Source of the DNA: Paenibacillus sp. FSL H7-0737 | GTDB lineage: Bacteria; Bacillota; Bacilli; Paenibacillales; Paenibacillaceae | DNA: 64,000 nt | Reading direction: 5' to 3' | Assembly (NCBI RefSeq): GCF_000758545.1 | Contig: NZ_CP009279.1 | Coordinates: 3,472,001-3,536,000 of the forward strand | Shown here: in pieces, positions 16,605-26,071 of the stretch | How the letters are laid out: every line of letters begins with the position of its first letter | Position numbering within the stretch: position 1 is the first letter of the stretch | The notes under the pieces: model-generated | Told to the model about the DNA's origin: nothing | What the model saw: the letters and a program-made list of their open reading frames with translations, nothing else | The model's database searches: none | Position numbers and translations under genes: made by a program

Positions 16605-17552
16605 ATGCAAGCAAAATTGGCAGCGGACGCCATTCCCCTCACCAAAAAGCGAAATTCATGGATAAGAACGATAAAAAAGTATAAAGTGATGTACGCTCTC
16701 TTGTTCCCGGCATTACTTTACTTTGCCGTATTCAAATACGTTCCTATGGCGGGAATCATTATTGCTTTTAAAAACTATAACCTAGCATTGGGACTATGGG
16801 ATAGTCCATGGGTGGGATTTAGAAATTTTACAGATTTTATGAACGGCGTTTATTTCTGGGACATCATGAGAAATACGATAATCATATCGCTGTATAAGCT
16901 ATTGTTCGGTTTCTCAGCTCCTATCATACTTGCTTTGCTGCTCAATGAAGTTTATACCCAATGGTTTAAGAAAATCGTACAAACGATCACTTATTTACCC
17001 CACTTTCTATCATGGGTCATTGTTTATGGAATGATGGTGGCATTATTAGCCCCAGGGGATGGTCTTTTTAACATGATTTTGAAGGAAGCTGGAGTTGAAC
17101 CCATCTCATTCCTAACGGAACCTGCCTGGGGCAGACTGCTGATCATCTTATCTGAAATATGGAAGGATATTGGATGGGGAGCGATATTGTACCTTGCAGC
17201 ATTAGCAGGAATCGATCCAAGCTTATATGAAGCGGCTAGAATTGATGGCGCTTCCAAATGGAGACAGCTATGGCATGTAACACTTCCCGGCATTCGAGGC
17301 GTGATGATTCTGATGCTGATCCTTAAATTAAGCCATATTCTGGATGCTGGTTTTGACCAAATATTCATGTTTGCCAACAGCTTTAATCAGGAGAAGATCG
17401 ACATTATCGACACATGGGTATACCGTGAAGGGCTCGAGCGACTTAAGATTGGCTTGGCAACTGCTGTGGGATTGTTTAAAGCGGTCATCGGATTTGTTTT
17501 AGTGTTGGCAGCGAATAAGCTCGCCAAAAAATTCGATGGGCAAATTTGGTGA
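16605..17552 (+). CDS. ABC sugar transporter permease (LplB/YtcP-type, first subunit)
   Basis: A 315-residue membrane protein with about six helices. The BPD_transp_1 EAA loop reads EAARIDGASKWRQLWHVTLP near residue 206. The N-terminal pattern LLFPALLYFAVFKYVPMAGI with an IAFKNYN element is typical of the LplB group that imports oligosaccharides released from complex polysaccharides. It is followed 13 bases later by the second permease and then by the binding lipoprotein. No ATPase gene is in the cluster, so a shared MsmX-type ATPase elsewhere is expected. GAGGTGATG precedes the ATG. Confidence 0.92.
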   Translation: MQAKLAADAIPLTKKRNSWIRTIKKYKVMYALLFPALLYFAVFKYVPMAGIIIAFKNYNLALGLWDSPWVGFRNFTDFMNGVYFWDIMRNTIIISLYKLLFGFSAPIILALLLNEVYTQWFKKIVQTITYLPHFLSWVIVYGMMVALLAPGDGLFNMILKEAGVEPISFLTEPAWGRLLIILSEIWKDIGWGAILYLAALAGIDPSLYEAARIDGASKWRQLWHVTLPGIRGVMILMLILKLSHILDAGFDQIFMFANSFNQEKIDIIDTWVYREGLERLKIGLATAVGLFKAVIGFVLVLAANKLAKKFDGQIW

Positions 17553-17565
17553 GGTGGTTATCAAT

Positions 17566-18435
17566 ATGATCAATTTGACAATCGGAGAGAAAGTCTGGCA
17601 AGCCGTCGTTTATTTTATTCTTATTTTGCTAGCTCTACTTTGCTTACTACCCTTTCTATATGTAGTTGCTGTTTCAGTGACGCCAGAATCGGAAGTGTTA
17701 AGAAGAGGAATTGTTATTATACCAGAATCCTTTACCTTTCTAGCCTATAAAGAAGTATTCATTTCTCATGGTATCGGGCAGGCGTATAAAATTACATTGT
17801 TTCGAACGATAGTAGGCACTGCTCTTAATGTGTTCTTTACGGTAATAGCGGCATATCCGTTATCCAAAAAATATTTGCCGGGTCGAAGCCCATTTTTACT
17901 ATTCATTGTCTTCACCATGATGTTTGGGGGAGGATTAATTCCGACTTATTTACTAGTCCGCTCTCTGGGATTGCTAAACAGTCCGTGGGTATTGATTATT
18001 CCAAATCTCATTAGTGCATTTAATCTGGTGATCATTAAAGGCTTTTTCGAGCAATTGCCTGCTGAAATCGAGGAATCGGCGAGGGTAGACGGTGCAAGTG
18101 AGCTTCAGTCGTTATGGCGGATCATTTTACCCTTGTCCTTGCCCGTCCTTTCCACAATTTCCTTATTTTACGCAGTCGGGCATTGGAATAGTTATTTCGA
18201 CGCTATTGTTTATATCAATGATTCCAACTTAATGCCGCTTCAAGTGATCTTGCGCAACATCCTGCTTAACGTCGCAACACAAAGTGCTGATTCGCTTGCC
18301 AATACCGGAGCTGTTAGTACGTTCGCTATACAAATGGCAGCAGTTGTCGTGACTACAGTTCCGATTTTGATCGTTTACCCATTTATGCAAAAGCATTTTA
18401 CCAAAGGTGTACTCTTGGGATCTGTTAAAGGTTAA
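17566..18435 (+). CDS. ABC sugar transporter permease (YtcP-type, second subunit)
   Basis: A 289-residue membrane protein with about six helices and the EAA loop EESARVDGASELQSLWRIIL. FTMMFGGGLIPTYLLVR and the C-terminal FMQKHFTKGVLLGSVKG are hallmarks of the YtcP/YesQ branch. The start MINLTIGEKVWQ at 17566 is chosen over an earlier in-frame ATG at 17536 because GAGGTGG lies just upstream. It forms the transport channel with the preceding permease. The binding lipoprotein follows after 66 bases. Confidence 0.92.
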   Translation: MINLTIGEKVWQAVVYFILILLALLCLLPFLYVVAVSVTPESEVLRRGIVIIPESFTFLAYKEVFISHGIGQAYKITLFRTIVGTALNVFFTVIAAYPLSKKYLPGRSPFLLFIVFTMMFGGGLIPTYLLVRSLGLLNSPWVLIIPNLISAFNLVIIKGFFEQLPAEIEESARVDGASELQSLWRIILPLSLPVLSTISLFYAVGHWNSYFDAIVYINDSNLMPLQVILRNILLNVATQSADSLANTGAVSTFAIQMAAVVVTTVPILIVYPFMQKHFTKGVLLGSVKG

Positions 18436-18501
18436 AAAGAAATTCCAACCTGAGTTGTTACGGGGAAACCGTGATAATATAGAAGCAAAGGAGAGGTCAT
18501 T

Positions 18502-20088
18502 ATGCAACGTAAAGCGATTACATTTGCTATTCTGACAGCAATGGTCGGTGTGGGAACGGTATTGTCAGGTTGTGGGGACAAAAAAGAGGTTACATCGTCA
18601 GCTACGGGTAATTCACAAGGCCAGTCTAGTCCCTTTGAAAAAAAATTGAAAATTTCGATGTTTAACCAAGGCACTTTCAATGCTGCTGCTCCGATTCCTC
18701 CCCGTGAAGAAGATATCCAACGCCAAATGTTGGAGAAAGCAGTAAATATCGACTTGGAAATGATGATTCCTCAATCAGGTCAAGCAACGACTAAATTAAA
18801 TACGCTCATTGCTGGAGGAGATATTCCAGATTTGATTTTCTTGAAAAGCCGGGCTGATCTCGCGCAATATTATGACCAAGGCGTTCTTGCGGATTTGACA
18901 CCGTATCTGGATCAATTTCCTGAATTACAGAAACGTTTTAGCAACGACTCCTGGGAGGCGATGTCCTATCAAGGAAAAACCATTGGGGTTCCAGGTTATG
19001 ATAATGTAAATGGTATCAGTCGAAGTTTCTTCATTCGCAATGATTGGCTGAAAAAGTTGAATATGGAAGTGCCAACGACACCTGACGAGTTATTCCAAGT
19101 TATGAAAGCCTTTACAGAGAAAGACCCGGACGGTAATGGCAAAAACGATACTTACGGATTCATAGGCGGCATGAATAAAGAAGGGAATCTGCAAACCTAC
19201 GGCTTCGATAGTTTAATGTGGATGTTTGGCGTCAATCCTCCATCAGCCATTGATGTGAAAGACAATGAACCGGTGTTCCTGTATACCGACCCAAAAATGA
19301 AAGAGGCGCTCACTTATATCAATAAAATGATGGAAGCCAAAGTTGTAGATCCAGACTGGGTGACGATGAATACTCCCGATTTGTTGGACCAAAAGTTATT
19401 TAAGGGTAAAGTTGGCTTCATGATAAGAGATGCACGCAGGCTGGAACCGGATTATCAGCAGAAAATGAAAGAAATCAGTGGAGAGGTACCGGAATGGATC
19501 GTCATTCCTCCAATGATAGGTCCTTATGGCGATCAAATTGTAGAGAGAAAATCGTTCCAAGGCAATTCATGGGCCATATCCAAAAAAGCGGATAAGGACA
19601 AAATCATTCGGATCTTGTCCATGCTGAATTATCTCTTTACGGACAAAGAAGCATATCCGAATTTTGCATACGGAATTAAAGGAATTCATTGGGATTTAGT
19701 GGACGGCAAGATCAAGAATAAAACCTCCGAATTATCAAAGGAAATGAAAGAAAAGTACCTATGGGTTGACCATTATAGAATGCCGCGTCGTGGTGATGAT
19801 GCTGAGTACTTCAGCTTCCAGAATCCTAAGACGGCAGAAGCTTTTGAGAACAATCAGAAATACGTGGCGCCTACTTTGCCCGGGAATTTATTGACTGAAG
19901 ACCCGAACGATACATTGGCAGCTGACCGCCAACGTTTCATTAATGAAAGTTTGGTCAAATTTATGACCGGAAAAGATCCTCTTTCTAACTGGGAGAATTT
20001 CCTCAATACGTTGGATACCAAGTTTGACATGCAGAAATATAAGGACACAGTAATCAAGCAATTTAAAGAAGCGGGCTTAATTAAGTAA
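18502..20088 (+). CDS. extracellular sugar-binding lipoprotein (LipO-like)
   Basis: A 528-residue family 1-type solute-binding protein. The signal peptide ends in the lipobox VLSGCG (Cys about 24), so the mature protein is lipid anchored outside the membrane. After a Ser/Gly-rich linker come the binding lobes; IAGGDIPDLIFLKSRADLAQYYDQ-type sequence (GDIPDLIF near 110) and GVPGYDNVNGIS are typical of the LipO group. AAAGGAGAGG precedes the ATG. It delivers oligosaccharide to the two permeases just upstream. Two hairpins after the gene probably end or attenuate transcription before the kinase gene. Confidence 0.92.
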   Translation: MQRKAITFAILTAMVGVGTVLSGCGDKKEVTSSATGNSQGQSSPFEKKLKISMFNQGTFNAAAPIPPREEDIQRQMLEKAVNIDLEMMIPQSGQATTKLNTLIAGGDIPDLIFLKSRADLAQYYDQGVLADLTPYLDQFPELQKRFSNDSWEAMSYQGKTIGVPGYDNVNGISRSFFIRNDWLKKLNMEVPTTPDELFQVMKAFTEKDPDGNGKNDTYGFIGGMNKEGNLQTYGFDSLMWMFGVNPPSAIDVKDNEPVFLYTDPKMKEALTYINKMMEAKVVDPDWVTMNTPDLLDQKLFKGKVGFMIRDARRLEPDYQQKMKEISGEVPEWIVIPPMIGPYGDQIVERKSFQGNSWAISKKADKDKIIRILSMLNYLFTDKEAYPNFAYGIKGIHWDLVDGKIKNKTSELSKEMKEKYLWVDHYRMPRRGDDAEYFSFQNPKTAEAFENNQKYVAPTLPGNLLTEDPNDTLAADRQRFINESLVKFMTGKDPLSNWENFLNTLDTKFDMQKYKDTVIKQFKEAGLIK

Positions 20089-20096
20089 ATCAAGTA

Positions 20097-20137
20097 GAAA
20101 CGGCTTCGCCGTCCTTTTAAAGGACGGTACCGTTTCA
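20097..20137 (+). terminator. compound hairpin after the binding-protein gene
   Basis: GAAACGG (20097-20103) pairs with CCGTTTC (20130-20136), enclosing the palindrome CCGTCCTTTTAAAGGACGG (20109-20127). There is no long T run, so it may protect the 3' end or attenuate rather than terminate fully. Confidence 0.5.
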
Positions 20138-20193
20138 GCGAGAAAGATAAGGAACATTTATGCGCGAAGCATATAAATTCTTATCTCTTAAAC

Positions 20194-20229
20194 AAAGAGA
20201 GAGGCTATAAATAGCCCCTCTCTTTATTG
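20194..20229 (+). terminator. rho-independent terminator
   Basis: AAAGAGAG (20194-20201) pairs with CTCTCTTT (20218-20225), with an inner GGCTAT/ATAGCC stem and a T-rich tail. It separates the import genes from the regulator genes. Confidence 0.75.
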
Positions 20230-20302
20230 AAATATAAGAAAGTATAAGTTTTACTTTATACTTTTTCCTTCTATTTTTTGAAGAAACGCTTATCGTTCTT
20301 AA

Positions 20303-20329
20303 AAAGGACGCCGAAGGCGTTTCTTCTTG
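20303..20329 (+). repeat. 27-nt hairpin repeat, copy 1
   Basis: AAAGGACGCCGAAGGCGTTT with TCTTCTTG after it; a CGCC-GAA-GGCG mini-hairpin. It is 24/27 identical to 27367-27393, where the stem reads CGAC-AAA-GTCG, a compensatory C-G to A-T change. It is also the right arm of a longer inverted repeat with GAAGAAACGC at 20280-20289. Confidence 0.55.
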
Positions 20330-20334
20330 TCATA

Positions 20335-20343
20335 TGCTATTAT
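20335..20343 (+). promoter_or_regulatory. extended -10 of the kinase/regulator operon
   Basis: TGCTATTAT at 20335-20343 matches exactly the extended -10 of the import operon (16567-16575), but the 40-bp element is absent upstream. Confidence 0.4.
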
Positions 20344-20376
20344 TTGTTTAATACAGATTTAAAAGGAAGATGATAG

Positions 20377-22116
20377 ATGCGAAGAAGAATAAGCTTGCCT
20401 TTAAAATTATTTTTTATCGTGTTTGCATTTGTATTAAGCTGCATAATCTTGATAAGTCAATTGTCTTACCACTATGTCCAAAAGGAAATAAGAAAAACTG
20501 ACATTTATTACACCAACCAAATACTAGACAAGGTAGATCAGTATTTCACAGTTAATTTTTCCTCCTTTCAGACGATCCTGTTCTCGGTCGAAACATCGGT
20601 GAAAGCCAACATTGACAATACAGAAGTGATTAAAAAGCAATTAAGAGAGCTGTATGAACTCAACAGTAATTACGTCAGTAATATTTATTTGATCAAAAGC
20701 GATTTATCCATTCTAGGCGGGAGTACACCTACCCGAATATTCGATGAACCTTTAGCTGAAAGAGAACCTTTGTTTGATGCGGCTGACAAGAACAGAAGGA
20801 CTACATTTGTCAGTGATCCTTACAAATCTAAATATTCCGGCTGGACAGTTACGATGGTTCGATATCTGAACAGTGCTCCGTTTCCTATGGCCATTGCGGT
20901 AGATTTGGATCTAAATGCCATTGAAGAAACCTTGTTCAAGATTAATAAAAAAGAACAAATGGATTTGGCTCTAATCACCGCATCGGGAAAAATCATTGCC
21001 GGATTTTCGGAAAATAAAGGACCCATGAATATTCAAGATCATACTTTTTCAATCGGTGAAACGACGGCGGAACAAATTCTGGATACTACAGAAACAAGCC
21101 TTCAACTACATGCCAAGGATGGTATTCCAGTCTCCCTTTTGAAAAAACCGACTGAGAAATTCAACTGGACCATCATCTCGATCAACGATGAATCACGCTT
21201 GAAAGCTGCTTTGTCCAGATTGGAAACCTATTATATCGGGCTTCTAGCTGCAGGTCTTCTCTTAAGTCTGTTCATTTCCTTTTTTATTGCCAAATATATA
21301 AGGACCCCTCTCTATGCGCTCAAAACAAAAATGAAGCGGGTGGAGCAAGGCCTCCTCACAACTACAATATCGATTAACCGAAACGATGAGTTTGGAGATC
21401 TCTCCCGAGCATTCGATCGTATGCTTCAGCAAATTGTGGAACTGATACGGGGAGCAGAGCTACATAATGAACTTGAGCGGAAGCTGGAAATCCAAGTGCT
21501 TCAGTCTCAAATAAACCCTCATTTTCTGTATAACACGCTTGGTTCTATCAGCAATGTCATACGACTCGGACAAATAGAGAAAGTAGATGTGGTGATCGAG
21601 TCTCTCATTTCAATATTGGAATATGGGATAGCTGATGCTTCGGAGAAGGTTTCACTACGTCAGGAATTGCAAAATGTATCGGACTATATCGCGATCCAGA
21701 ACATCCGCTATAACAGGAACTTCCACTTGATTGAAAATATCGAAGCAGATTTAATAGATTTCCCAGTTTTTCGAATGCTGCTGCAGCCCCTTGTGGAGAA
21801 TAGTATCTTCCATGGTTATAACGGAGGGGGGATCGAAGGCCCTATTACTATTCATGCGTACAGGGAGGGCGGCATCGTCATCATAGAAGTAGTCGATCTA
21901 GGCGAGGGAATTCCAACTGATAAAATAAAGCATATTTTGATTTCAGAACCGAGTGATGTGGAATTGAAAAGGAAAAGAATCGGGTTAAATAATATTCACG
22001 ACCGAATAAAACTTCACTACGGAGAACAATTCGGGCTTCAAATCATAAGCATACCTAAGGAAATAACCCGTGTTCAAGCCTTATTCCCAGCAGGCTCGTT
22101 TAAAGGAGATGCATGA
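20377..22116 (+). CDS. YesM-type sensor histidine kinase
   Basis: A 579-residue membrane kinase. One helix at about 9-30, an extracellular Cache-like sensor (about 31-285), a second helix (about 286-308), a HAMP segment (about 310-365), and a His_kinase domain with the phospho-acceptor region QSQINPHFLYNTL. The ATPase domain has LLQPLVENSIFHG (N box) and VVDLGEGI (G1). It phosphorylates the response regulator encoded next, whose start overlaps its stop. Such pairs sense extracellular oligosaccharides, often with the binding protein, and switch on polysaccharide-use genes. AAAAGGAAG precedes the ATG. Confidence 0.92.
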   Translation: MRRRISLPLKLFFIVFAFVLSCIILISQLSYHYVQKEIRKTDIYYTNQILDKVDQYFTVNFSSFQTILFSVETSVKANIDNTEVIKKQLRELYELNSNYVSNIYLIKSDLSILGGSTPTRIFDEPLAEREPLFDAADKNRRTTFVSDPYKSKYSGWTVTMVRYLNSAPFPMAIAVDLDLNAIEETLFKINKKEQMDLALITASGKIIAGFSENKGPMNIQDHTFSIGETTAEQILDTTETSLQLHAKDGIPVSLLKKPTEKFNWTIISINDESRLKAALSRLETYYIGLLAAGLLLSLFISFFIAKYIRTPLYALKTKMKRVEQGLLTTTISINRNDEFGDLSRAFDRMLQQIVELIRGAELHNELERKLEIQVLQSQINPHFLYNTLGSISNVIRLGQIEKVDVVIESLISILEYGIADASEKVSLRQELQNVSDYIAIQNIRYNRNFHLIENIEADLIDFPVFRMLLQPLVENSIFHGYNGGGIEGPITIHAYREGGIVIIEVVDLGEGIPTDKIKHILISEPSDVELKRKRIGLNNIHDRIKLHYGEQFGLQIISIPKEITRVQALFPAGSFKGDA

Positions 22117-23738
22117 TGGTGAGAGACTACACCTGCTTCATTGTTGACGATGAAGATCTAATCATTCAGAGATTGGAATTGTTTTTTAACGAGCTCTCCC
22201 ATAGGGATAAGCGATTTCATTTAGTGGGAAAAGCAAAAAATGGTCTGGAGGGGATAGAGGAGATCGTAAAGCTTAAGCCGGATATCGTGATATCTGATAT
22301 CGTTATGCCTCGAATGGATGGAATTTCCATGATTGAGCAGCTAAAACCAAAGCTTCCCCATACCCAATACATTCTTTTGACCGCTTATTCATCCTTTGAA
22401 TACGCCCAGAGAGCTATTCAAGCCAACGTATTGGAGTACATTGTTAAGGTTCCGCTCAGGGAAGCAGATTTAGTTCGCGCTTTAGATAAGGCAGCCGGGA
22501 TTTTAAATGAGGTTAAGAAAAAAGAAGCGGAATTTCAATCGTTAAACGTATCCGTACTTGAAAATAAATATAGAGTCCGCAAGCAATTTTTTAACGAGCT
22601 TATCAGAGGCGAAATTCCTTCTCATCGGGCATCGGATTTTGCCAATCGCATGCAATTCCATTTCTTTCAAGCCAACTATTGCTGCTTCATTGTTGAAATG
22701 AATTTGTATGAAAGTTTCCGAAACGATTATTCAGCGTCTGATCAAAACATCTTGAAATATGCGATTACGAATATAATCGAAGAAACTGTGGTGAATGGTG
22801 GCAGAGGTGTAGCAGCGGATCTATCCGATAATCGTTTTATTGGCTTTCTTTCCTGGGAAAATAATCGCAGCGATATGGACACGGAATATGCTTGCCATTC
22901 ATTGGGTAGTCAGATCGTCTCCCATTTACATCAATATTTGAATCAAAGGGTATCCGTCGCTTTTGGAGGTCCGCACCGAGGCTGGGAATCTATCAAACAA
23001 GCTTACATGGAAGCTAATATCGTGAGTGAGGATTTCTATTATCATGAAGAGAAAGTAGTCAAAACACCCATGCATCGGTTCCATTACCGCAATGACAAAA
23101 AGGAGGACTTTCAGCTGAAACTGGCTGATTTTCTCACATGGGTACAAAGGAAAGTTTCCAAGGAAGAGCTGGAAAAAGAACTCTCTGCTTTAAACCAATT
23201 TGTGACGGATTATAAAATTCATAAGTCCATCATGGCACCTATGCTTCAAGGCTTGTACAGAGACATAACTGCGAAATTTAAATCGGGGAACTCGTTGACC
23301 ACGGATGCATCAGAGTTTCCCATAAAATTCATGACATTTCGGGAGCAGCTTGCCTATATTGGCGACTTCACATTCGAATATGTACACGCTGGCCAGCTTT
23401 TACATCGTATAGAAATCATGAGTGCTATGCGGTTTATAGAGAAAAACCTGAAACAGAGATTAACGCTGGAGGCTATTGCTGAGGAAGTGAATTTAGCTCC
23501 ATCGTATTTTAGCAGCTTGTTCAAAAAAACAATGAACGAGGGCGTTATCAGCTACATCAACCGCAAAAAAATTCACTTAGCTCTCGAGCTGTTAAATGTT
23601 CAGGATTATTCTTTATTGGAATTGTGCGAGGAAGTAGGAATTGTGAATGAAGGTTATTTTTGCAAATTATTTAAAGAATATACGGGTGATACGCCTAAGC
23701 AATATCGGATAAAAATGACACGGTATGAATCCAAATAA
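22113..23738 (+). CDS. YesN-type response regulator with AraC DNA-binding domain
   Basis: A 541-residue regulator. The receiver domain (about 5-125) has FIVDDED and the phospho-acceptor in VISDIVMPRMDG. The conserved Lys region reads YIVKVPLREADL, with a Val between Lys and Pro where most receivers have Lys-Pro. A long middle region (about 140-430) is followed by a two-helix-turn-helix AraC domain (about 435-538: LTLEAIAEEVNLAPSYFSSL and GYFCKLFKEYTGDTPKQYR). The ATG overlaps the kinase stop. It is the best candidate to bind the 40-bp elements upstream of the import operon and the secreted-protein gene. Confidence 0.93.
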   Translation: MMVRDYTCFIVDDEDLIIQRLELFFNELSHRDKRFHLVGKAKNGLEGIEEIVKLKPDIVISDIVMPRMDGISMIEQLKPKLPHTQYILLTAYSSFEYAQRAIQANVLEYIVKVPLREADLVRALDKAAGILNEVKKKEAEFQSLNVSVLENKYRVRKQFFNELIRGEIPSHRASDFANRMQFHFFQANYCCFIVEMNLYESFRNDYSASDQNILKYAITNIIEETVVNGGRGVAADLSDNRFIGFLSWENNRSDMDTEYACHSLGSQIVSHLHQYLNQRVSVAFGGPHRGWESIKQAYMEANIVSEDFYYHEEKVVKTPMHRFHYRNDKKEDFQLKLADFLTWVQRKVSKEELEKELSALNQFVTDYKIHKSIMAPMLQGLYRDITAKFKSGNSLTTDASEFPIKFMTFREQLAYIGDFTFEYVHAGQLLHRIEIMSAMRFIEKNLKQRLTLEAIAEEVNLAPSYFSSLFKKTMNEGVISYINRKKIHLALELLNVQDYSLLELCEEVGIVNEGYFCKLFKEYTGDTPKQYRIKMTRYESK

Positions 23739-23837
23739 GGTTGCAAAAAATGTATAAATTTCTCGCGAAATCATGTAAAAAAAAGGGCATCAAAAGGCTT
23801 ACCATGATAGAAGGATCTAATCATGGAGGTTATCAAA

Positions 23838-26054
23838 ATGGAGCTTATTAAAGCAGATGTAACCGTCGTAGGCGGAGGTATTGCTGGGATATGCGCTGCC
23901 ATTGCTGCCGCACGCCAAGGGCTGCAGGTTTCACTTATTAATGATCGGCCGGTTCTTGGAGGAAATGCGAGCAGCGAGGTCCGGGTTCATATCAACGGGT
24001 CAGCATATCTCGGAAACAGTCCATCCTATTATGCACGCGAGGGCGGATTGGTGGAAGAACTCAAGTTGAAGATTTTTCACTATAATCCGTTATACAACAA
24101 GAAGCTTATGCTTTCGCTTTCGGATACGGTCTTGTTGGATATGGTTTATGCTGAGCCTAACATTTCTCTATTTCTGAATACATGCGTGCATGAAACGGGC
24201 ATGGAGAACGGCAGAATTAAATGGGTGGAGGGCCTTCAATTGGCTTCCGAAAGAAAATTTCGTTTCGAAAGCCGAACCTACATTGATTGCTCCGGAGATG
24301 GAGTTGTCGGATATCAAGCAGGTGCTCTCTTCCGCTGGGGGAGAGAAGCGAAGCATGAATACATGGAAGAATTGGCTCCTGAAGTGGCGGACCATTACAC
24401 CATGGGCGATACGATCCTGTTTCAAGCCCGTGACGTAGAATATTCCGTTCCATTCAAAAGGCCTGGCTTTGCGTATGATATTACGAAGTTGGCTTTTTTC
24501 GATAGTATCAGAAAAGGCTTAAACCATCGGGCTTTACCAAGAAAAATCAATGGGCTTGGCGGATTGTGGTGGCTGGAATATGGTGGACATATGGATATTA
24601 TCAAGAATAATGAAGACATCGCATTGGAACTGCGGAAATTGGTGTACGGGATTTGGGATTATATCAAAAATAGCGGCGAATTTGATGATGTAGACAATCT
24701 CATCTTGGATTATGTATGCCCGATTCCTGGAAAGCGGGAGTCGAGGCGGTTCATAGGGGACCACATGTTGTCTCAGAACGATCTTACAGCAAAGCCGCAT
24801 TTCGAAGATGCTGTATCCGTCGGTGGATGGTATATGGATTTACATGCGAATAAGGGCATCTACGATGAGGGGCCAGCTACAGCATGGAATTTCGTGCCTG
24901 GATTGTACAATATCCCTTTCCGCAGTTTATATTCACGAAATATTCCTAATCTCATGTTCGCTGGTCGCAATATAAGTGCTACCCATGTGGCTTTCGGATC
25001 TACTAGGGTAATGGCAACCTGCGGTTGTATGGGGCAGGCGGTTGGAACGGCAGCTTCGTTATGCTTGAAATATGAGATAGACCCTGCGGCCATAGTCGAA
25101 TCTCATATGGAGGAGCTGCAGGCGCTGCTGCTTCGAGATGGCCAAACGATTGTAGGGCTTCAAGAGGAATTGAATCCTTACTTCGCTGACGGATTAACTA
25201 TTCGTGCCTCGTCTCAGCGCAGCTATGATAATCCTCATCCAACTGAGGAGATTCCCTTGGAGAAAGGGTTATGTTTGGTCTTGCCGATTCAGACATCCGT
25301 GGCTGAAAGTGTACGGATCAAAATTAAAAATAGATCCGAGCATTCGGAAACTTTGCATGTAAAGCTGTTTGCCGGGGAACGGAAGGAAAACTACATTCCC
25401 ACTAGCGAGTTGAAAGATTACCGCTTGGATATTGCAGCCGGTCATGACGACTGGATTACGCTAAACTTGGGCTGCGAAAAACCGACTGATGACAAAATCT
25501 ACATCGTATTGGAAGGTACGGCGAGCCTTGCCGTCTACGGCAATGAAGAAAAAATAACAGGAGCGGTCAGCTTCCATTATAGGCCGGAAGAGCCGTCCAG
25601 GCTGAAGAAATTCAATAAGAGCATTTGCTTCAAGGATCTGTTACCGTCCCAGAGTATGTATAATCCCGAGAATGTCGTCAACGGCTTCTCCAGACCTTAT
25701 GGTCTACCGAACGGCTGGATTTCTGAACGTACGGAAGAACAGGAATGGTTGGAATTCTGTTTTGCAAGCCCCAAAAATGTAGACGAAATCCATCTTGTTT
25801 TCAATTCACAGTTGGATTTGGAGCATTTCAACGACCCGATCGAGTCCCTTATCCAAGATTATGATATGACCTTGACCTTAGAAGACGGAACCGAGAGGAC
25901 AATCATAACTCGTGGGAATTATCTCACGTTGAATAAACATAAGGTGGATGCGAAACATGTAACCCGAATCCGGATTAATTTCTGCGCAACGTATGGTTCG
26001 CCTTATTTTGAAGTGTTTGCAGTAAAATTGTTTGCTCCTAAAATTGATAAATGA
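23838..26054 (+). CDS. FAD-dependent oxidoreductase (FAD_oxidored type) with C-terminal beta-sandwich
   Basis: A 738-residue protein. The N-terminus carries the dinucleotide motif VVGGGIAGICAAIAA (about 9-23) and the family marker RPVLGGNASSEVRVHING. A second FAD-contact region is RNISATHVAFGSTRVMATCG near 385-405. After about 430 the protein changes to a beta-rich part with a discoidin-like segment (NPENVVNGFSR, WLEFCFASPKNVDEI). There is no signal peptide, so it acts in the cytoplasm, probably oxidising a sugar or uronate. ATG 23838 is chosen because GGAGG lies eight bases upstream; the ATG at 23823 overlaps that site. The SGNH gene follows closely. Confidence 0.85.
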   Translation: MELIKADVTVVGGGIAGICAAIAAARQGLQVSLINDRPVLGGNASSEVRVHINGSAYLGNSPSYYAREGGLVEELKLKIFHYNPLYNKKLMLSLSDTVLLDMVYAEPNISLFLNTCVHETGMENGRIKWVEGLQLASERKFRFESRTYIDCSGDGVVGYQAGALFRWGREAKHEYMEELAPEVADHYTMGDTILFQARDVEYSVPFKRPGFAYDITKLAFFDSIRKGLNHRALPRKINGLGGLWWLEYGGHMDIIKNNEDIALELRKLVYGIWDYIKNSGEFDDVDNLILDYVCPIPGKRESRRFIGDHMLSQNDLTAKPHFEDAVSVGGWYMDLHANKGIYDEGPATAWNFVPGLYNIPFRSLYSRNIPNLMFAGRNISATHVAFGSTRVMATCGCMGQAVGTAASLCLKYEIDPAAIVESHMEELQALLLRDGQTIVGLQEELNPYFADGLTIRASSQRSYDNPHPTEEIPLEKGLCLVLPIQTSVAESVRIKIKNRSEHSETLHVKLFAGERKENYIPTSELKDYRLDIAAGHDDWITLNLGCEKPTDDKIYIVLEGTASLAVYGNEEKITGAVSFHYRPEEPSRLKKFNKSICFKDLLPSQSMYNPENVVNGFSRPYGLPNGWISERTEEQEWLEFCFASPKNVDEIHLVFNSQLDLEHFNDPIESLIQDYDMTLTLEDGTERTIITRGNYLTLNKHKVDAKHVTRIRINFCATYGSPYFEVFAVKLFAPKIDK

Positions 26055-26071
26055 GGTCAGGTGAAGTAACG

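Noticed and set aside
20105..20137. GGTACCG-like sequence resembling a T-box antiterminator
   Set aside because: It is only the end of a self-complementary hairpin after the binding-protein gene; no specifier loop or T-box body precedes it.
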